A DNA stretch of 64,000 nucleotides from PFJX01 sp040751755. GTDB taxonomy: Bacteria; Pseudomonadota; Gammaproteobacteria; Burkholderiales; Thiobacillaceae. The notes below the pieces were generated by a model. The model was not told the DNA's origin, did not search any database, and saw only the letters and a program-made list of their open reading frames with translations. Below are positions 54,334-62,488 of this stretch, in pieces (position 1 is the first letter of the stretch; each line of letters begins with the position of its first letter). Both the position numbers and the translations under genes were made by a program. The stretch covers positions 124,001-188,000 of the forward strand of contig JBFMHC010000010.1 in assembly GCA_040751755.1 (NCBI GenBank), read 5' to 3'.

Positions 54334-55118
54334 GGTGCTTCGAGAGGGTCGACGAACAGCCTGAGGTAGAGCGCCGCCCCCTGGCGCTGCGCGAGTGCCC
54401 GCGCCACCTTGCGGAAGCGCGCGCCCTCCCCCAGTTCCCCCGCCGCCTCCAGCGCCGACGCCTTCAGGCCCAGCAGCCGGGCCTTGAGGTGGTGCTGGCC
54501 GAGGCGTTCCGCCTGCGCCAGGGCCAGGTCCAGCCATACCGGGGCCCAGCGCGGCCCCAGCAGGTAGTGCGCCTCCGCGAACACCGCCTCCGCCTGCGCG
54601 GCGAGGGCTGGGTTCAGGCGGCGCAGGCCGGCGAGGGCGCGGTGGCAGGCGGCCAGGTCGACGGCCTGGCGCAGACGTGCCGCGTGCCAGGTGCACAGGA
54701 CGATGAGCCAGAGCCTTTCCTCATCGCCCGCCGTTGCCGCGAGGCGGTTGGGCCAGCGCGCCGGCTGGTCTAGCAGGTAGGCCAGGTAGGCCTGTTCCAT
54801 CCCACCCGCATCGCCCTCATCCACCATCTGGCCGAGCAGGTGCCGCAATCGCGCGCGCAAGGCGGTGGCGTGCGCATCCGCTTCCGCCTCCGGCAGGGCC
54901 GCCAGGGCCTCGGCGAAGCGCCCCAGGGTGTAGAGGTCGAGCGCGAGGGCGAGCTGCGCCTGCCGCAGGGCCTCGCCGCCCAGGGGGCGGGCGAGTTCCG
55001 GCAGGCGCCAGGCATAGGGGTAGGAACGGGCGGGGCCCTCCAGGCGATGCCGCCTGGACCACTCGGCGTGGCGCAGGGCGTAGGCCTGCGCCGGTGGGGC
55101 GTTATTCGGACTCGTCTT
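54330..55118 (-). CDS. TPR-like helical ORF with no clear start codon
   Basis: The frame is open from 55118 to the stop at 54330 and reads as a coherent Ala/Leu-rich helical protein (for example RQAQLALALDLYTLGRFAEALAALPEAEA, then LDLALAQAERLGQHHLKARLLGLKASALEAAGELGEGARFRKVARAL), resembling tetratricopeptide repeats. There is no ATG, GTG or TTG between 55118 and a TTG at 54860, although the sequence upstream of that TTG looks coding. Possibilities are a CTG start (55076), a frameshift, or the remnant of a longer MalT/LuxR-type TPR protein. The stop shares bases with the convergent moaD stop. Confidence 0.5.
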   Translation of the reverse strand, partial: KTSPNNAPPAQAYALRHAEWSRRHRLEGPARSYPYAWRLPELARPLGGEALRQAQLALALDLYTLGRFAEALAALPEAEADAHATALRARLRHLLGQMVDEGDAGGMEQAYLAYLLDQPARWPNRLAATAGDEERLWLIVLCTWHAARLRQAVDLAACHRALAGLRRLNPALAAQAEAVFAEAHYLLGPRWAPVWLDLALAQAERLGQHHLKARLLGLKASALEAAGELGEGARFRKVARALAQRQGAALYLRLFVDPLEAP

Positions 55119-56091
55119 TCAGGTCCCGCGCCAGCAGGGCACTGACCGCCTCGCGTGGCGGCAGTTCCTGCTTGAGGATGCGTGCCACGGCACCGGTGAT
55201 CGGCGTCTCCACCCCCAGCTCCGCCGCCAGGGCGGCCACCTCGAGGGCGCTGGTGGCACCTTCGGCGACGTGGCCGAGCTCGCGCAGGACCCCTTCCAGG
55301 CCCTCCCCCGCCGCCAGGCGCAGGCCGAGCTGGCGGTTGCGCGACAGGTCGCCGGTGCAGGTGAGGATGAGGTCGCCCATGCCCGAGAGGCCCATGAAGG
55401 TCTCGGCGCGACCACCCAGGCGCAGGCCCAGGCGGGTCAGCTCGGCGAGGCCGCGCGTGATCAGGGCGGCGCGCGCGTTGAGGCCGAAGCCCAGGCCGTC
55501 GGAGATGCCGGCGGCGATGGCGATCACGTTCTTCACCGCGCCGCCCAGTTCGACGCCCACCACGTCGGTGGAGGCGTAGAGGCGCAGCTTCGGGTCGTGC
55601 AGGTCCTGCGCCATCTGGCGCGCGAAGGCCATGTCCGCGCTCGCCACGGTGAGGGCGGCGGGCAGGCCCAGTGCGATCTCCTGCGCGAAGCTGGGGCCGG
55701 ACAGCACCGCCGTGGCGGGGTGCGCGGGCCAGACCTCCTCCAGGACCTGGTGCGGCAGCTTGCGGCTGCCGCTCTCGAAGCCCTTGCACAGCCAGATCAG
55801 GGGTTGCTCCAGGCCCAGCGCGGCGATGCCCTTGAGCAGCGCGCGCAGGGCGTTGCTGGGTACGGCGGCGATCAGGCAGTCGGCGCCGGCGCACGCCGCC
55901 GCCAGGTCATGCGTGGCGGTAAGCGTGGCGGGGAAGGCGTGGCCGGGCAGGTAGCGCTGGTTGGCGCGGTCGCGCTCCAAGGCCTCGGCGTGCTCGGCGG
56001 TGCGCGTCCACAGACGCACCTCGGCATGGGCGGCGAGGCGGATGCCCAGGGCCGTGCCCCAGGCGCCTGCGCCGAGTACGGCGAATCTCAT
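55102..56091 (-). CDS. gpsA: Glycerol-3-phosphate dehydrogenase [NAD(P)+]
   Basis: A 329-residue enzyme that makes glycerol-3-phosphate for phospholipids. N-terminal dinucleotide motif VLGAGAWGTALGIRLA; the catalytic region includes GAVKNVIAIAAGISDGLGFGLNARAALITRGLAE and GLSGMGDLILTCTGDLSRNRQLG. It lies 18 bp after secB, a common proteobacterial order (grxC-secB-gpsA). Confidence 0.96.
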   Translation of the reverse strand: MRFAVLGAGAWGTALGIRLAAHAEVRLWTRTAEHAEALERDRANQRYLPGHAFPATLTATHDLAAACAGADCLIAAVPSNALRALLKGIAALGLEQPLIWLCKGFESGSRKLPHQVLEEVWPAHPATAVLSGPSFAQEIALGLPAALTVASADMAFARQMAQDLHDPKLRLYASTDVVGVELGGAVKNVIAIAAGISDGLGFGLNARAALITRGLAELTRLGLRLGGRAETFMGLSGMGDLILTCTGDLSRNRQLGLRLAAGEGLEGVLRELGHVAEGATSALEVAALAAELGVETPITGAVARILKQELPPREAVSALLARDLKDESE

Positions 56092-56109
56092 GCGTGCGCG
56101 GCCCTGGGC

Positions 56110-56568
56110 TCAGTTCGGCTGTTGCGCGCGCGCCTGTTGCTGCTGCATGTACATCAGTTCGAAGTTGACGGGCTGCAGCATCAGCGGCGGGAAGCCGGCC
56201 TTCATCACCGCGTCGGACACCGCCTCGCGGGCATAGGGGAAGAGGATGTTCGGGCAGCCGACGCCGAGGGCGGGCTCCATCGCCTCCTGCGGCAGGTTCT
56301 GGATGCGGAAGATGCCGGCCTGCTTGAGCTCGACCAGGAAGGCGGTCTTGTCCTTGATCTTGGCGGTGATGGTGAGGGTCAGCACGGTCTGGTAGATGCC
56401 CTCGTCCACCGGCGCGCTCTCGGTGTTCAGCTGCATGTCCATCTGCGGCGCCTCGCGCTCCAGGAACACGGCGGGGGCGTGCGGCACCTCGACGGAGAGA
56501 TCCTTGACGTAGATCTTCTCGATGTTGAACACGGGCAGGGCTTGTTGCTGGGCTTGCTGGTCGGTCAT
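56110..56568 (-). CDS. secB: Protein-export chaperone SecB
   Basis: A 152-residue tetrameric chaperone delivering unfolded preproteins to SecA. It begins MTDQQAQQQALPVFNIEKIYVKDLSVEVPHAP and has the conserved LFPYAREAVSDAVMKAGFPPLMLQPVNFELMY block and the Gln-rich tail. The ATG at 56568 is preferred to one 30 bp upstream. Confidence 0.96.
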   Translation of the reverse strand: MTDQQAQQQALPVFNIEKIYVKDLSVEVPHAPAVFLEREAPQMDMQLNTESAPVDEGIYQTVLTLTITAKIKDKTAFLVELKQAGIFRIQNLPQEAMEPALGVGCPNILFPYAREAVSDAVMKAGFPPLMLQPVNFELMYMQQQQARAQQPN

Positions 56569-56637
56569 GGCGGCGATCCAATCGGGTGAACGTGACAAAG
56601 TGCCCGATTATAGCCGCCGCGCGTTACAGGCCCGCTT

Positions 56638-57057
56638 TCAGAAACGGCGCAGCCACGCCTCCAGTTGCGGCCCGGGCAGGGCGCCGGCGACGCGGTCCAA
56701 CTCGCGTCCACCCTTGAACAGGGCCAGGGTGGGGATGCTGCGGATGCCGTGGCGCGCCGCCAGTGCCTGCTCGGCCTCGGTGTTCACCTTGGCGAAGCGC
56801 ACGCGTGTCGCCCAGGGGCCGGCGAGCTGGCTGAACACGGGGGCGAACTGCTTGCATGGGCCGCACCAGGGTGCCCAGAAGTCCACCAGCACCGGCAGTT
56901 CGTTGCGCGTGACGAATTTAGCGAAGCTGGCGGAGGTGAGTTCGGTGGGGTGCGGCGGCAGCACCTCGGTGCCGCACTTGCCGCATTTCGGGTGGTCGTG
57001 CAGGCGTTCGCCGGGGACGCGGTTGACCGCGCCGCAATGGGGGCAGACGAGTTCCAT
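56638..57057 (-). CDS. trxC: Zinc-binding thioredoxin TrxC
   Basis: A 139-residue thioredoxin 2. The N-terminal zinc site CPHCGAVN...CGKCG (two CxxC) precedes a thioredoxin fold with active site WCGPC (FWAPWCGPCKQF) and the cis-Pro SIPT. It reduces cytosolic disulfides and is typically part of oxidative-stress responses. It stands between grxC and secB in the same direction. Confidence 0.94.
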   Translation of the reverse strand: MELVCPHCGAVNRVPGERLHDHPKCGKCGTEVLPPHPTELTSASFAKFVTRNELPVLVDFWAPWCGPCKQFAPVFSQLAGPWATRVRFAKVNTEAEQALAARHGIRSIPTLALFKGGRELDRVAGALPGPQLEAWLRRF

Positions 57058-57110
57058 CTCGATCTCCTGAAGGTTGCTTCAGGGGGAGATGGCGTTGCCC
57101 CGCGGGCTTT

Positions 57111-57368
57111 TCAAGCCGCCAGCAGGGGCTCCAGTTCGCCCGCGGCGTCGAGCGCGGAGAGGTCGTCGAAGCCGCCGACGTGGCGCTCGCCGATGAACAC
57201 CTGCGGCACGGTGCGGCGGCCGGTGATCTGCATCATGTGCTCGCGCTCGGCCGGGTCCAGGTCGACGCGGATCTTCTCGATCTCGGTCACGCCCTTCTTG
57301 TTGAGCAGTTTCTCGGCCATCACGCAGTAGGGGCAGACGGCGGTGCAATACATCTTCACGTGGGGCAT
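57111..57368 (-). CDS. grxC: Glutaredoxin 3
   Basis: An 85-residue dithiol glutaredoxin with active site CPYC (YCTAVCPYCVMAEKLL), TVPQVFI cis-Pro segment and GGFDDLSALDAAGEL glutathione-binding end. It lies 24 bp downstream of the rhodanese gene in the same direction. Confidence 0.95.
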   Translation of the reverse strand: MPHVKMYCTAVCPYCVMAEKLLNKKGVTEIEKIRVDLDPAEREHMMQITGRRTVPQVFIGERHVGGFDDLSALDAAGELEPLLAA

Positions 57369-57392
57369 GGTGCGTCTCTCTCGAAATGGCGC

Positions 57393-57803
57393 TCAGCGTT
57401 CGCGCGGCAGGCCGGCCTGCTCCCAGGCCTGCATGCCGCCGGCCAGGTTGTGCACGTTCTCGAAGCCGGCCTTCCTGAGGATGCCGCAGGCGTGGCTGGA
57501 GCGGTTGCCGCTGCGGCACACGGCGATGATGGGCTTGCCCTTGTGCTTCTCCAGCTCGGACAGCTTGTTCTTCAGCTGGCCGAGGGGGATGTGCCGGGCC
57601 TTGGCGATGTGGCCGTCGGACCACTCGGACTGCTCGCGCACGTCCAGCACCACGGCGTCCTCGTGGTTGAACAGCATCACCGCCTCCTGCGGGCCGATCT
57701 GCTTGATGCCGGAGAGGCGGCCGAACAGGCCGCCGCCCACGAGCATGAAACCGGATACGCTGGCCAGCAGGATGAGCCAGATGTTCTGCAGGGCGAAGTC
57801 CAT
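57393..57803 (-). CDS. Membrane-anchored rhodanese-like protein
   Basis: A 136-residue protein with one N-terminal membrane helix (IWLILLASVSGFMLVGGGLFG) and a single rhodanese domain with active-site Cys in AVCRSGNRSSHA (near residue 95). It probably binds persulfide sulfur at the membrane. With the neighbouring DUF2892 gene it looks like a split version of E. coli YgaP (rhodanese plus membrane hairpin). It lies upstream of grxC in the same direction. The ATG at 57803 (MDFALQN) is preferred to one seven codons earlier. Confidence 0.9.
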   Translation of the reverse strand: MDFALQNIWLILLASVSGFMLVGGGLFGRLSGIKQIGPQEAVMLFNHEDAVVLDVREQSEWSDGHIAKARHIPLGQLKNKLSELEKHKGKPIIAVCRSGNRSSHACGILRKAGFENVHNLAGGMQAWEQAGLPRER

Positions 57804-57852
57804 GCGAATTACCTCAGTGCGCAAACGAAGGCGGCGATTCTACCCTCGGCGC

Positions 57853-58077
57853 TCAGCCGCAGCAGCTGCCGCCTTCCTTGACGCCCAACTTCTTCAGGAG
57901 CTTTTCCGGCGGGCAGAAGCCGGTGAAGCCGGACTGCAGCAGGTTGAGGCCGATGAAGGCGGTGAGCCAGAGCCAGGACAGCGAGGTCATGTCGATCTGC
58001 CCCATGAAGTGGGCGAGGGCGAGGGACAGCAGAACCATGGCGCCGGCCATGATGCGGATGATGCGTTCGACGGTCAT
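57853..58077 (-). CDS. DUF2892 membrane protein with C-terminal Cys pair
   Basis: A 74-residue protein with two membrane helices (MAGAMVLLSLALAHFMG; LSWLWLTAFIGLNLLQSGFTGF), the DUF2892 block GFCPPEKLLKKLG and a C-terminal GGSCCG. The same module forms the membrane part of YgaP-type rhodaneses. The Cys residues may accept sulfur or metal; function is not established. It lies between the RND permease and the rhodanese genes. Confidence 0.9.
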   Translation of the reverse strand: MTVERIIRIMAGAMVLLSLALAHFMGQIDMTSLSWLWLTAFIGLNLLQSGFTGFCPPEKLLKKLGVKEGGSCCG

Positions 58078-58092
58078 TGCGCGAAATTCCTT

Positions 58093-61000
58093 TCAAGCGG
58101 TTTTCAGGGAGCGCTGCCACAGCAGGTAGAGCAGCGGGATGACCACGAGGGTCAAGGCGGTGGAGGCGAAGGTGCCGAAGATCAGGGCCACCGCCAGGCC
58201 GCCGAACACCGGGTCGGTGACCATGATGGCGGAGCCGGCGATGATCGCCAGGGCGGTGAGCAGGATGGGACGGAAGCGCACCGCGCCCGCCTCCATCACC
58301 GCCTCGTCGAGACTGTAGCCCTGCCGGCGGTAGTCGAGGATGAAGTCGATCAGCAGCAGCGAGTTGCGCACCACTACGCCGGCCAGCGCGATCACGCCGA
58401 TCATCGAGGTGGCGGTGAAGGCCTGGCCGGTGGCCCAGTGGCCGGGGAACACGCCGATCAGGGTAAGCGGGATGGCGCCCATGACGATCACCGGCAGCAT
58501 GAAGGACTTGTAGTAGGCGGTGAGCAGCAGGTAGATCAGCACCAGGGCGACCATGAAGGCGGAGCCGAGGTCGCGGAACACGTCCAGGGTCAGGCGCATC
58601 TCGCCGCCCCACAGCAGGGTGGTGTCGACCACGTCCTTGGGCTGCGCCTCGACGAAGCCGAGGTTGCCGGTGGTGAAGGTGGCGCCGGACTTCAGCTTCT
58701 GCCCATCCAGCATCTGGTCGAGCGCGAGCACGGCATAGACCGGGCTGGACTTCAGCATCTCGCCGCCCACCATCACGGTCGGGTGCTGGTCGCGGCTGTA
58801 CAGCGGCTTGGCGGTGAGCACGCGCTCGACGCGGGCGATCTCGCCGAGCGGGATCTGCGCGCCTTGCGGAGCGGCAATGCGCAGGTCCATGAGCATCGCC
58901 GGATCGGCACGCTGCGCGCGCGGCAGGCGCACGGTGATGTCCACCGGCTCGCGCGCGTCGGCCATGTGCAGGATGCCGATGGAGAAGCCGTTCACGTAGT
59001 CGCGCAGCAGCTTCGCCACCTGTGCGGGCGCGACGCCCGCGAGCATGGCCTTCTCGGCGTCGACGTGGACGTGGAAGCTGTCGAGGTCGGCGGTCACCGA
59101 GTCGTCCACGTTGGTCATGCCGTAGACCCGGTGGAAGGCGGCGTTCACCTCGGCGGCGGCGGCCTGCAGTCGCGCGTAGTCGGGGCCGTACAGCTCGGCG
59201 AGGATCTGCGAGGCGACCGGCGGGCCGGGCGGGGTCTCGTAGATCTTGATGCGCGCAGCCGGGAATGCGGCGCGCACGGACTTCAGCTGGGCGTCGAACT
59301 CGTTGGCGATCTCGTGCGAGCTCTCCGAGCGGTCATGCTTGTCGCGCAGGTTGACGCGGATCTGCGCCAGGTTCTCGCCCCTCTTGATCAGGTCGCCGCG
59401 CACCAGGGCGGCGAAGTCGATCGGCGCGGTGAGGCCGAGGAAGGTCTGGTAGTCGGCCACGTGCGGGTGCCTGCCCAGCACGCCGGCGACCGCGCGCGCC
59501 ACCTGGTCGGTGGCGGCGAGCGCGGTGCCGGCGGGCATGTCGATCTGCAGCAGCATGGTGTTGGTGTTGTCGTTGGGCAGCATCTTCAACTCCACGCCCA
59601 GGGGCGAGAGCGGGCCGTTGATGCCGGAGGGGCGCACGAACTGCCAGGCCGGCATGACCATGGCGCCCACCAGCAGGGCGAGGACGACGAGGAAGAACAC
59701 GTTGCGCTTGGCGGCGCTCGCCATCAGCGGTCGCACCACCGCCAGGTAGGCGCGGCGCAGGGGGTCCTGTTTTTCGTGGCCGTGCCCCTCCAGGGTCTCG
59801 CTCTGCGCCAGCGCCTTCATGGCCTTGCCGCGCAGCACGCGGCGCGCCGCCCAGGGCACCACCGCATAGGCGATGAACAGCGAGGCGAGCATGGCGACCG
59901 GCACGTTGATCGGGATCGGCCGCATGAACGGGCCCATCATGCCGGTGACGAAGGCCATGGGGATGAAGGCCAGCATCACCGCCACGGTGGCGACGTTGGT
60001 GGGGTTGCCGATCTCGTTCGCGGCGGTCACCAGGGTCTTGCCGAACTCCTCCATCTTCACCTTGCCGTGGTGCAGATGGCGGTGGATGTTCTCGATCACG
60101 ACGATGGAGTCGTCCACCAGCAGGCCGAGCGCCAGGATCAGGGCGAACAGGGTGATGCGGTTGATGGTCTGGCCGAACAGGAAGCCCACCGCGAGGACGA
60201 TGAACAGGATCAGCGGGATGGTCATGGTGACGATGCCCGCCTCGCGCCAGCCGAGGAACCACCACATCAGCAGGATCACGGTGACGATGGCGATGCCCAG
60301 GTGCTCCACCAGCAGGTTCACCGCCGCGTCGGCGCGTTCGCCGTCGTCGCGCGTCACGGTGATGTCGATGCCCTGCGGCACCGCCTGGCGCTTGAGGGCG
60401 TCGAGCTTGGCCAGCACCGCCTCGGCGACGTCGACCGCGTTGGTGCCGGCCTTCTTGGCGATCGCCAGGGTCACCGCCGGCGCCACGTCGCGGCGCTGCT
60501 GTCGCGCGGCGGGGCCGAAGCCGATCCAGGAGGCCTCCTCGATCTCCGCGCCGCCGGCCTCGATGCGCGCCACGTCCTTGAGGTAGATGGGGCGGCCGGC
60601 GGACACGCCGACGACGATCGCGCCCACCGCCTCGGCGTTGCCGAGGAAGCCGCTCAGGCGCAGGGGGCGCGCGACGTTGCCGTGCGTGAGGGTGCCGAGC
60701 GGGGCGGACACGTTGGCGCCGCGCAGGGCCTGGTCGATGCGATCCAGGGTGAGGCCGGCGTGCGCCACGCGCTGCGGGTCCACCCAGACGTTGAGCGCGG
60801 GGGCGCGGCCGCCGAGGAGCTGTGTGAACGATACGCCGGGCACGTTGCGCAACTGTTCCAGCAGGCGCGCGCCCACCTCGCGCAGGGCGGTGTCGTCGTG
60901 CTGGCGCGAGCTGAGCGTCAGGGTCAGGATCGGCACGTCGTCGACGTTGATCGGCCGCACGATCGGCTCGTTGGCGCCGGGCGGGATGCGGTCCATGTTC

Positions 61001-61380
61001 TGCACCAGCTGGTTGTACAGCTTGACCAGGCTGTCCTCCTGGTTCTGGCCGACCTTGAACTGCACCGTCACCATGCCGAAGTCGTTGCCGGCGTAGCCGT
61101 AGGTGTGATCGACCCCGGACTGCGCGTGCATGATCGCCTCGAGCGGCTTGACGATCAGGTTCTCGATCTCGCGCGGGCCCGCGCCGGGCTTGGCGACGAT
61201 GATGTTGGCCGCCGGCACGACGATCTGCGGGTTGTACTCGCGCGGCGTCATCAGCAGCGCCAGCGCCCCCACCATGAACAGGGCCAGGATCATCAGCGGC
61301 GTGATCTTGGACTCGAGGAAGGTGGCCGCGAGCTTGCCCGCGATGTTCATGTCGCTGCGCCGGCGCCGGGGTTCGTCCAT
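58093..61380 (-). CDS. RND efflux permease
   Basis: A 1095-residue inner-membrane pump of the RND superfamily (AcrB/CusA-like). There are twelve membrane helices, two large periplasmic loops, and TM4 with the proton-relay aspartates in LALGLLVDDSIVVIENIHRHL. The N-terminus is FLESKITPLMILALFMVGALALLMTPREYNPQI. The set adaptor-permease-TolC is complete and in one direction. The substrate is not evident; the neighbouring rhodanese, DUF2892 and thiol-redox genes suggest sulfur, thiol or metal stress, as inference. Confidence 0.93.
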   Translation of the reverse strand: MDEPRRRRSDMNIAGKLAATFLESKITPLMILALFMVGALALLMTPREYNPQIVVPAANIIVAKPGAGPREIENLIVKPLEAIMHAQSGVDHTYGYAGNDFGMVTVQFKVGQNQEDSLVKLYNQLVQNMDRIPPGANEPIVRPINVDDVPILTLTLSSRQHDDTALREVGARLLEQLRNVPGVSFTQLLGGRAPALNVWVDPQRVAHAGLTLDRIDQALRGANVSAPLGTLTHGNVARPLRLSGFLGNAEAVGAIVVGVSAGRPIYLKDVARIEAGGAEIEEASWIGFGPAARQQRRDVAPAVTLAIAKKAGTNAVDVAEAVLAKLDALKRQAVPQGIDITVTRDDGERADAAVNLLVEHLGIAIVTVILLMWWFLGWREAGIVTMTIPLILFIVLAVGFLFGQTINRITLFALILALGLLVDDSIVVIENIHRHLHHGKVKMEEFGKTLVTAANEIGNPTNVATVAVMLAFIPMAFVTGMMGPFMRPIPINVPVAMLASLFIAYAVVPWAARRVLRGKAMKALAQSETLEGHGHEKQDPLRRAYLAVVRPLMASAAKRNVFFLVVLALLVGAMVMPAWQFVRPSGINGPLSPLGVELKMLPNDNTNTMLLQIDMPAGTALAATDQVARAVAGVLGRHPHVADYQTFLGLTAPIDFAALVRGDLIKRGENLAQIRVNLRDKHDRSESSHEIANEFDAQLKSVRAAFPAARIKIYETPPGPPVASQILAELYGPDYARLQAAAAEVNAAFHRVYGMTNVDDSVTADLDSFHVHVDAEKAMLAGVAPAQVAKLLRDYVNGFSIGILHMADAREPVDITVRLPRAQRADPAMLMDLRIAAPQGAQIPLGEIARVERVLTAKPLYSRDQHPTVMVGGEMLKSSPVYAVLALDQMLDGQKLKSGATFTTGNLGFVEAQPKDVVDTTLLWGGEMRLTLDVFRDLGSAFMVALVLIYLLLTAYYKSFMLPVIVMGAIPLTLIGVFPGHWATGQAFTATSMIGVIALAGVVVRNSLLLIDFILDYRRQGYSLDEAVMEAGAVRFRPILLTALAIIAGSAIMVTDPVFGGLAVALIFGTFASTALTLVVIPLLYLLWQRSLKTA

Positions 61381-61416
61381 GTCCTTGTCCTTATGCGTTT
61401 TTTCCGGGGGCGTGGC

Positions 61417-62478
61417 TCAGCCCTGTACCTTGTCGCCGGACTCCAGGCGGTCGGCGCCCTCGACGACGACGCGCTCGCCGGCGCCGAGGCCGGCCTGCAC
61501 CTCGACCTGGCCGGCATGCGCCTCGCCGGTGCGCACCATGCGGAACTGCGCGATGCCGTCCGCGCCCACCACGAACACGCCACTGATGCCGGCGCGCGTC
61601 ACCACGGCGGCCTGCGGCACGCTCAGCGACTCGCGGTCCCCCTCGGGGAACAGGGCGCGCGCGAACAGGCCGCTGCGCAGGCCCTGGCCGGCGACGTCGA
61701 GCTTGACCAGGAACAGCCGGCTCATCGGCTCGGCCGCCGGCGAGATGCGCGCCACCGTGGCGGTCAGGGCCTGCGGCATGCCGTCCACCTCGACCTGGAC
61801 CTTCATGCCCGGCTTCAGGGTCTTGAGGATGTGTTCGGGGACGTGGGTCTGCACCTGCAATTTGGCCGGGTTCTCCACCACCAGCACGGGCTGGCCGGGG
61901 GTGGCCAGGTCGCCCGCATTGGCCAGCTTGCGCGTCACCACGCCGGCGATCGGCGAGGTCACCGTCGCGTAGCGCAACTGGTTGCCGGCGGTGCCGAGGG
62001 CGGCGCGCGCCTGCGTGACACGGGCGTTCGCCAGGTCATGCTGCAGTTTCACCTTCTCGAACTGCTGGCGCGTCACCGCCTCTTCCTTGAGCAGGGCGGC
62101 GAAGCGGTCGAACTCGATCTTGGCGTCGCGCTGCGCGTCCTCCGCCTGCTGCAGGCCGGCCTTGGCCTGCTCGACCTGGCCCTGGATGTCCACGGGGTCG
62201 ATGCTGAACAGGCGCTGCCCCTGCTTCACCGCCTGGCCCTCGCTGACGGCGATCTCGCGGATGTAGCCCATGAGGCGGGAGGCGGCCTGTACCTGCGACT
62301 CGGCGACGATGCTTGCGGGCGCGGCGTGGTAAGCGGTGAGTTTGCCCGGCTGCAGGGTGATGATCCGGGCCTGCACGGTGCGCGGCGCGCTGTCGGCCTG
62401 CCTGGCCTCGTCGTGGCCGCCGCAGCCGGCCAGGGCAAGCGCGAGGGAGAGAGCGGTCAGGAGCGGGAGAGGTCTCAT
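61417..62478 (-). CDS. RND periplasmic adaptor (MFP) lipoprotein
   Basis: A 353-residue membrane fusion protein. Signal with lipobox LALALAGC near residue 19, then barrel-sandwich halves (ASRLMGYIREIAVSEGQAVKQGQRLFSIDP and ATVTSPIAGVVTRKLANAGDLATPGQPVLVV) around a coiled-coil hairpin, and a C-terminal beta domain. It couples the RND pump at 58093 to the TolC-like channel. The ATG at 62478 is chosen as it gives the lipoprotein signal. Confidence 0.93.
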   Translation of the reverse strand: MRPLPLLTALSLALALAGCGGHDEARQADSAPRTVQARIITLQPGKLTAYHAAPASIVAESQVQAASRLMGYIREIAVSEGQAVKQGQRLFSIDPVDIQGQVEQAKAGLQQAEDAQRDAKIEFDRFAALLKEEAVTRQQFEKVKLQHDLANARVTQARAALGTAGNQLRYATVTSPIAGVVTRKLANAGDLATPGQPVLVVENPAKLQVQTHVPEHILKTLKPGMKVQVEVDGMPQALTATVARISPAAEPMSRLFLVKLDVAGQGLRSGLFARALFPEGDRESLSVPQAAVVTRAGISGVFVVGADGIAQFRMVRTGEAHAGQVEVQAGLGAGERVVVEGADRLESGDKVQG

Positions 62479-62488
62479 GGGACGCCTT

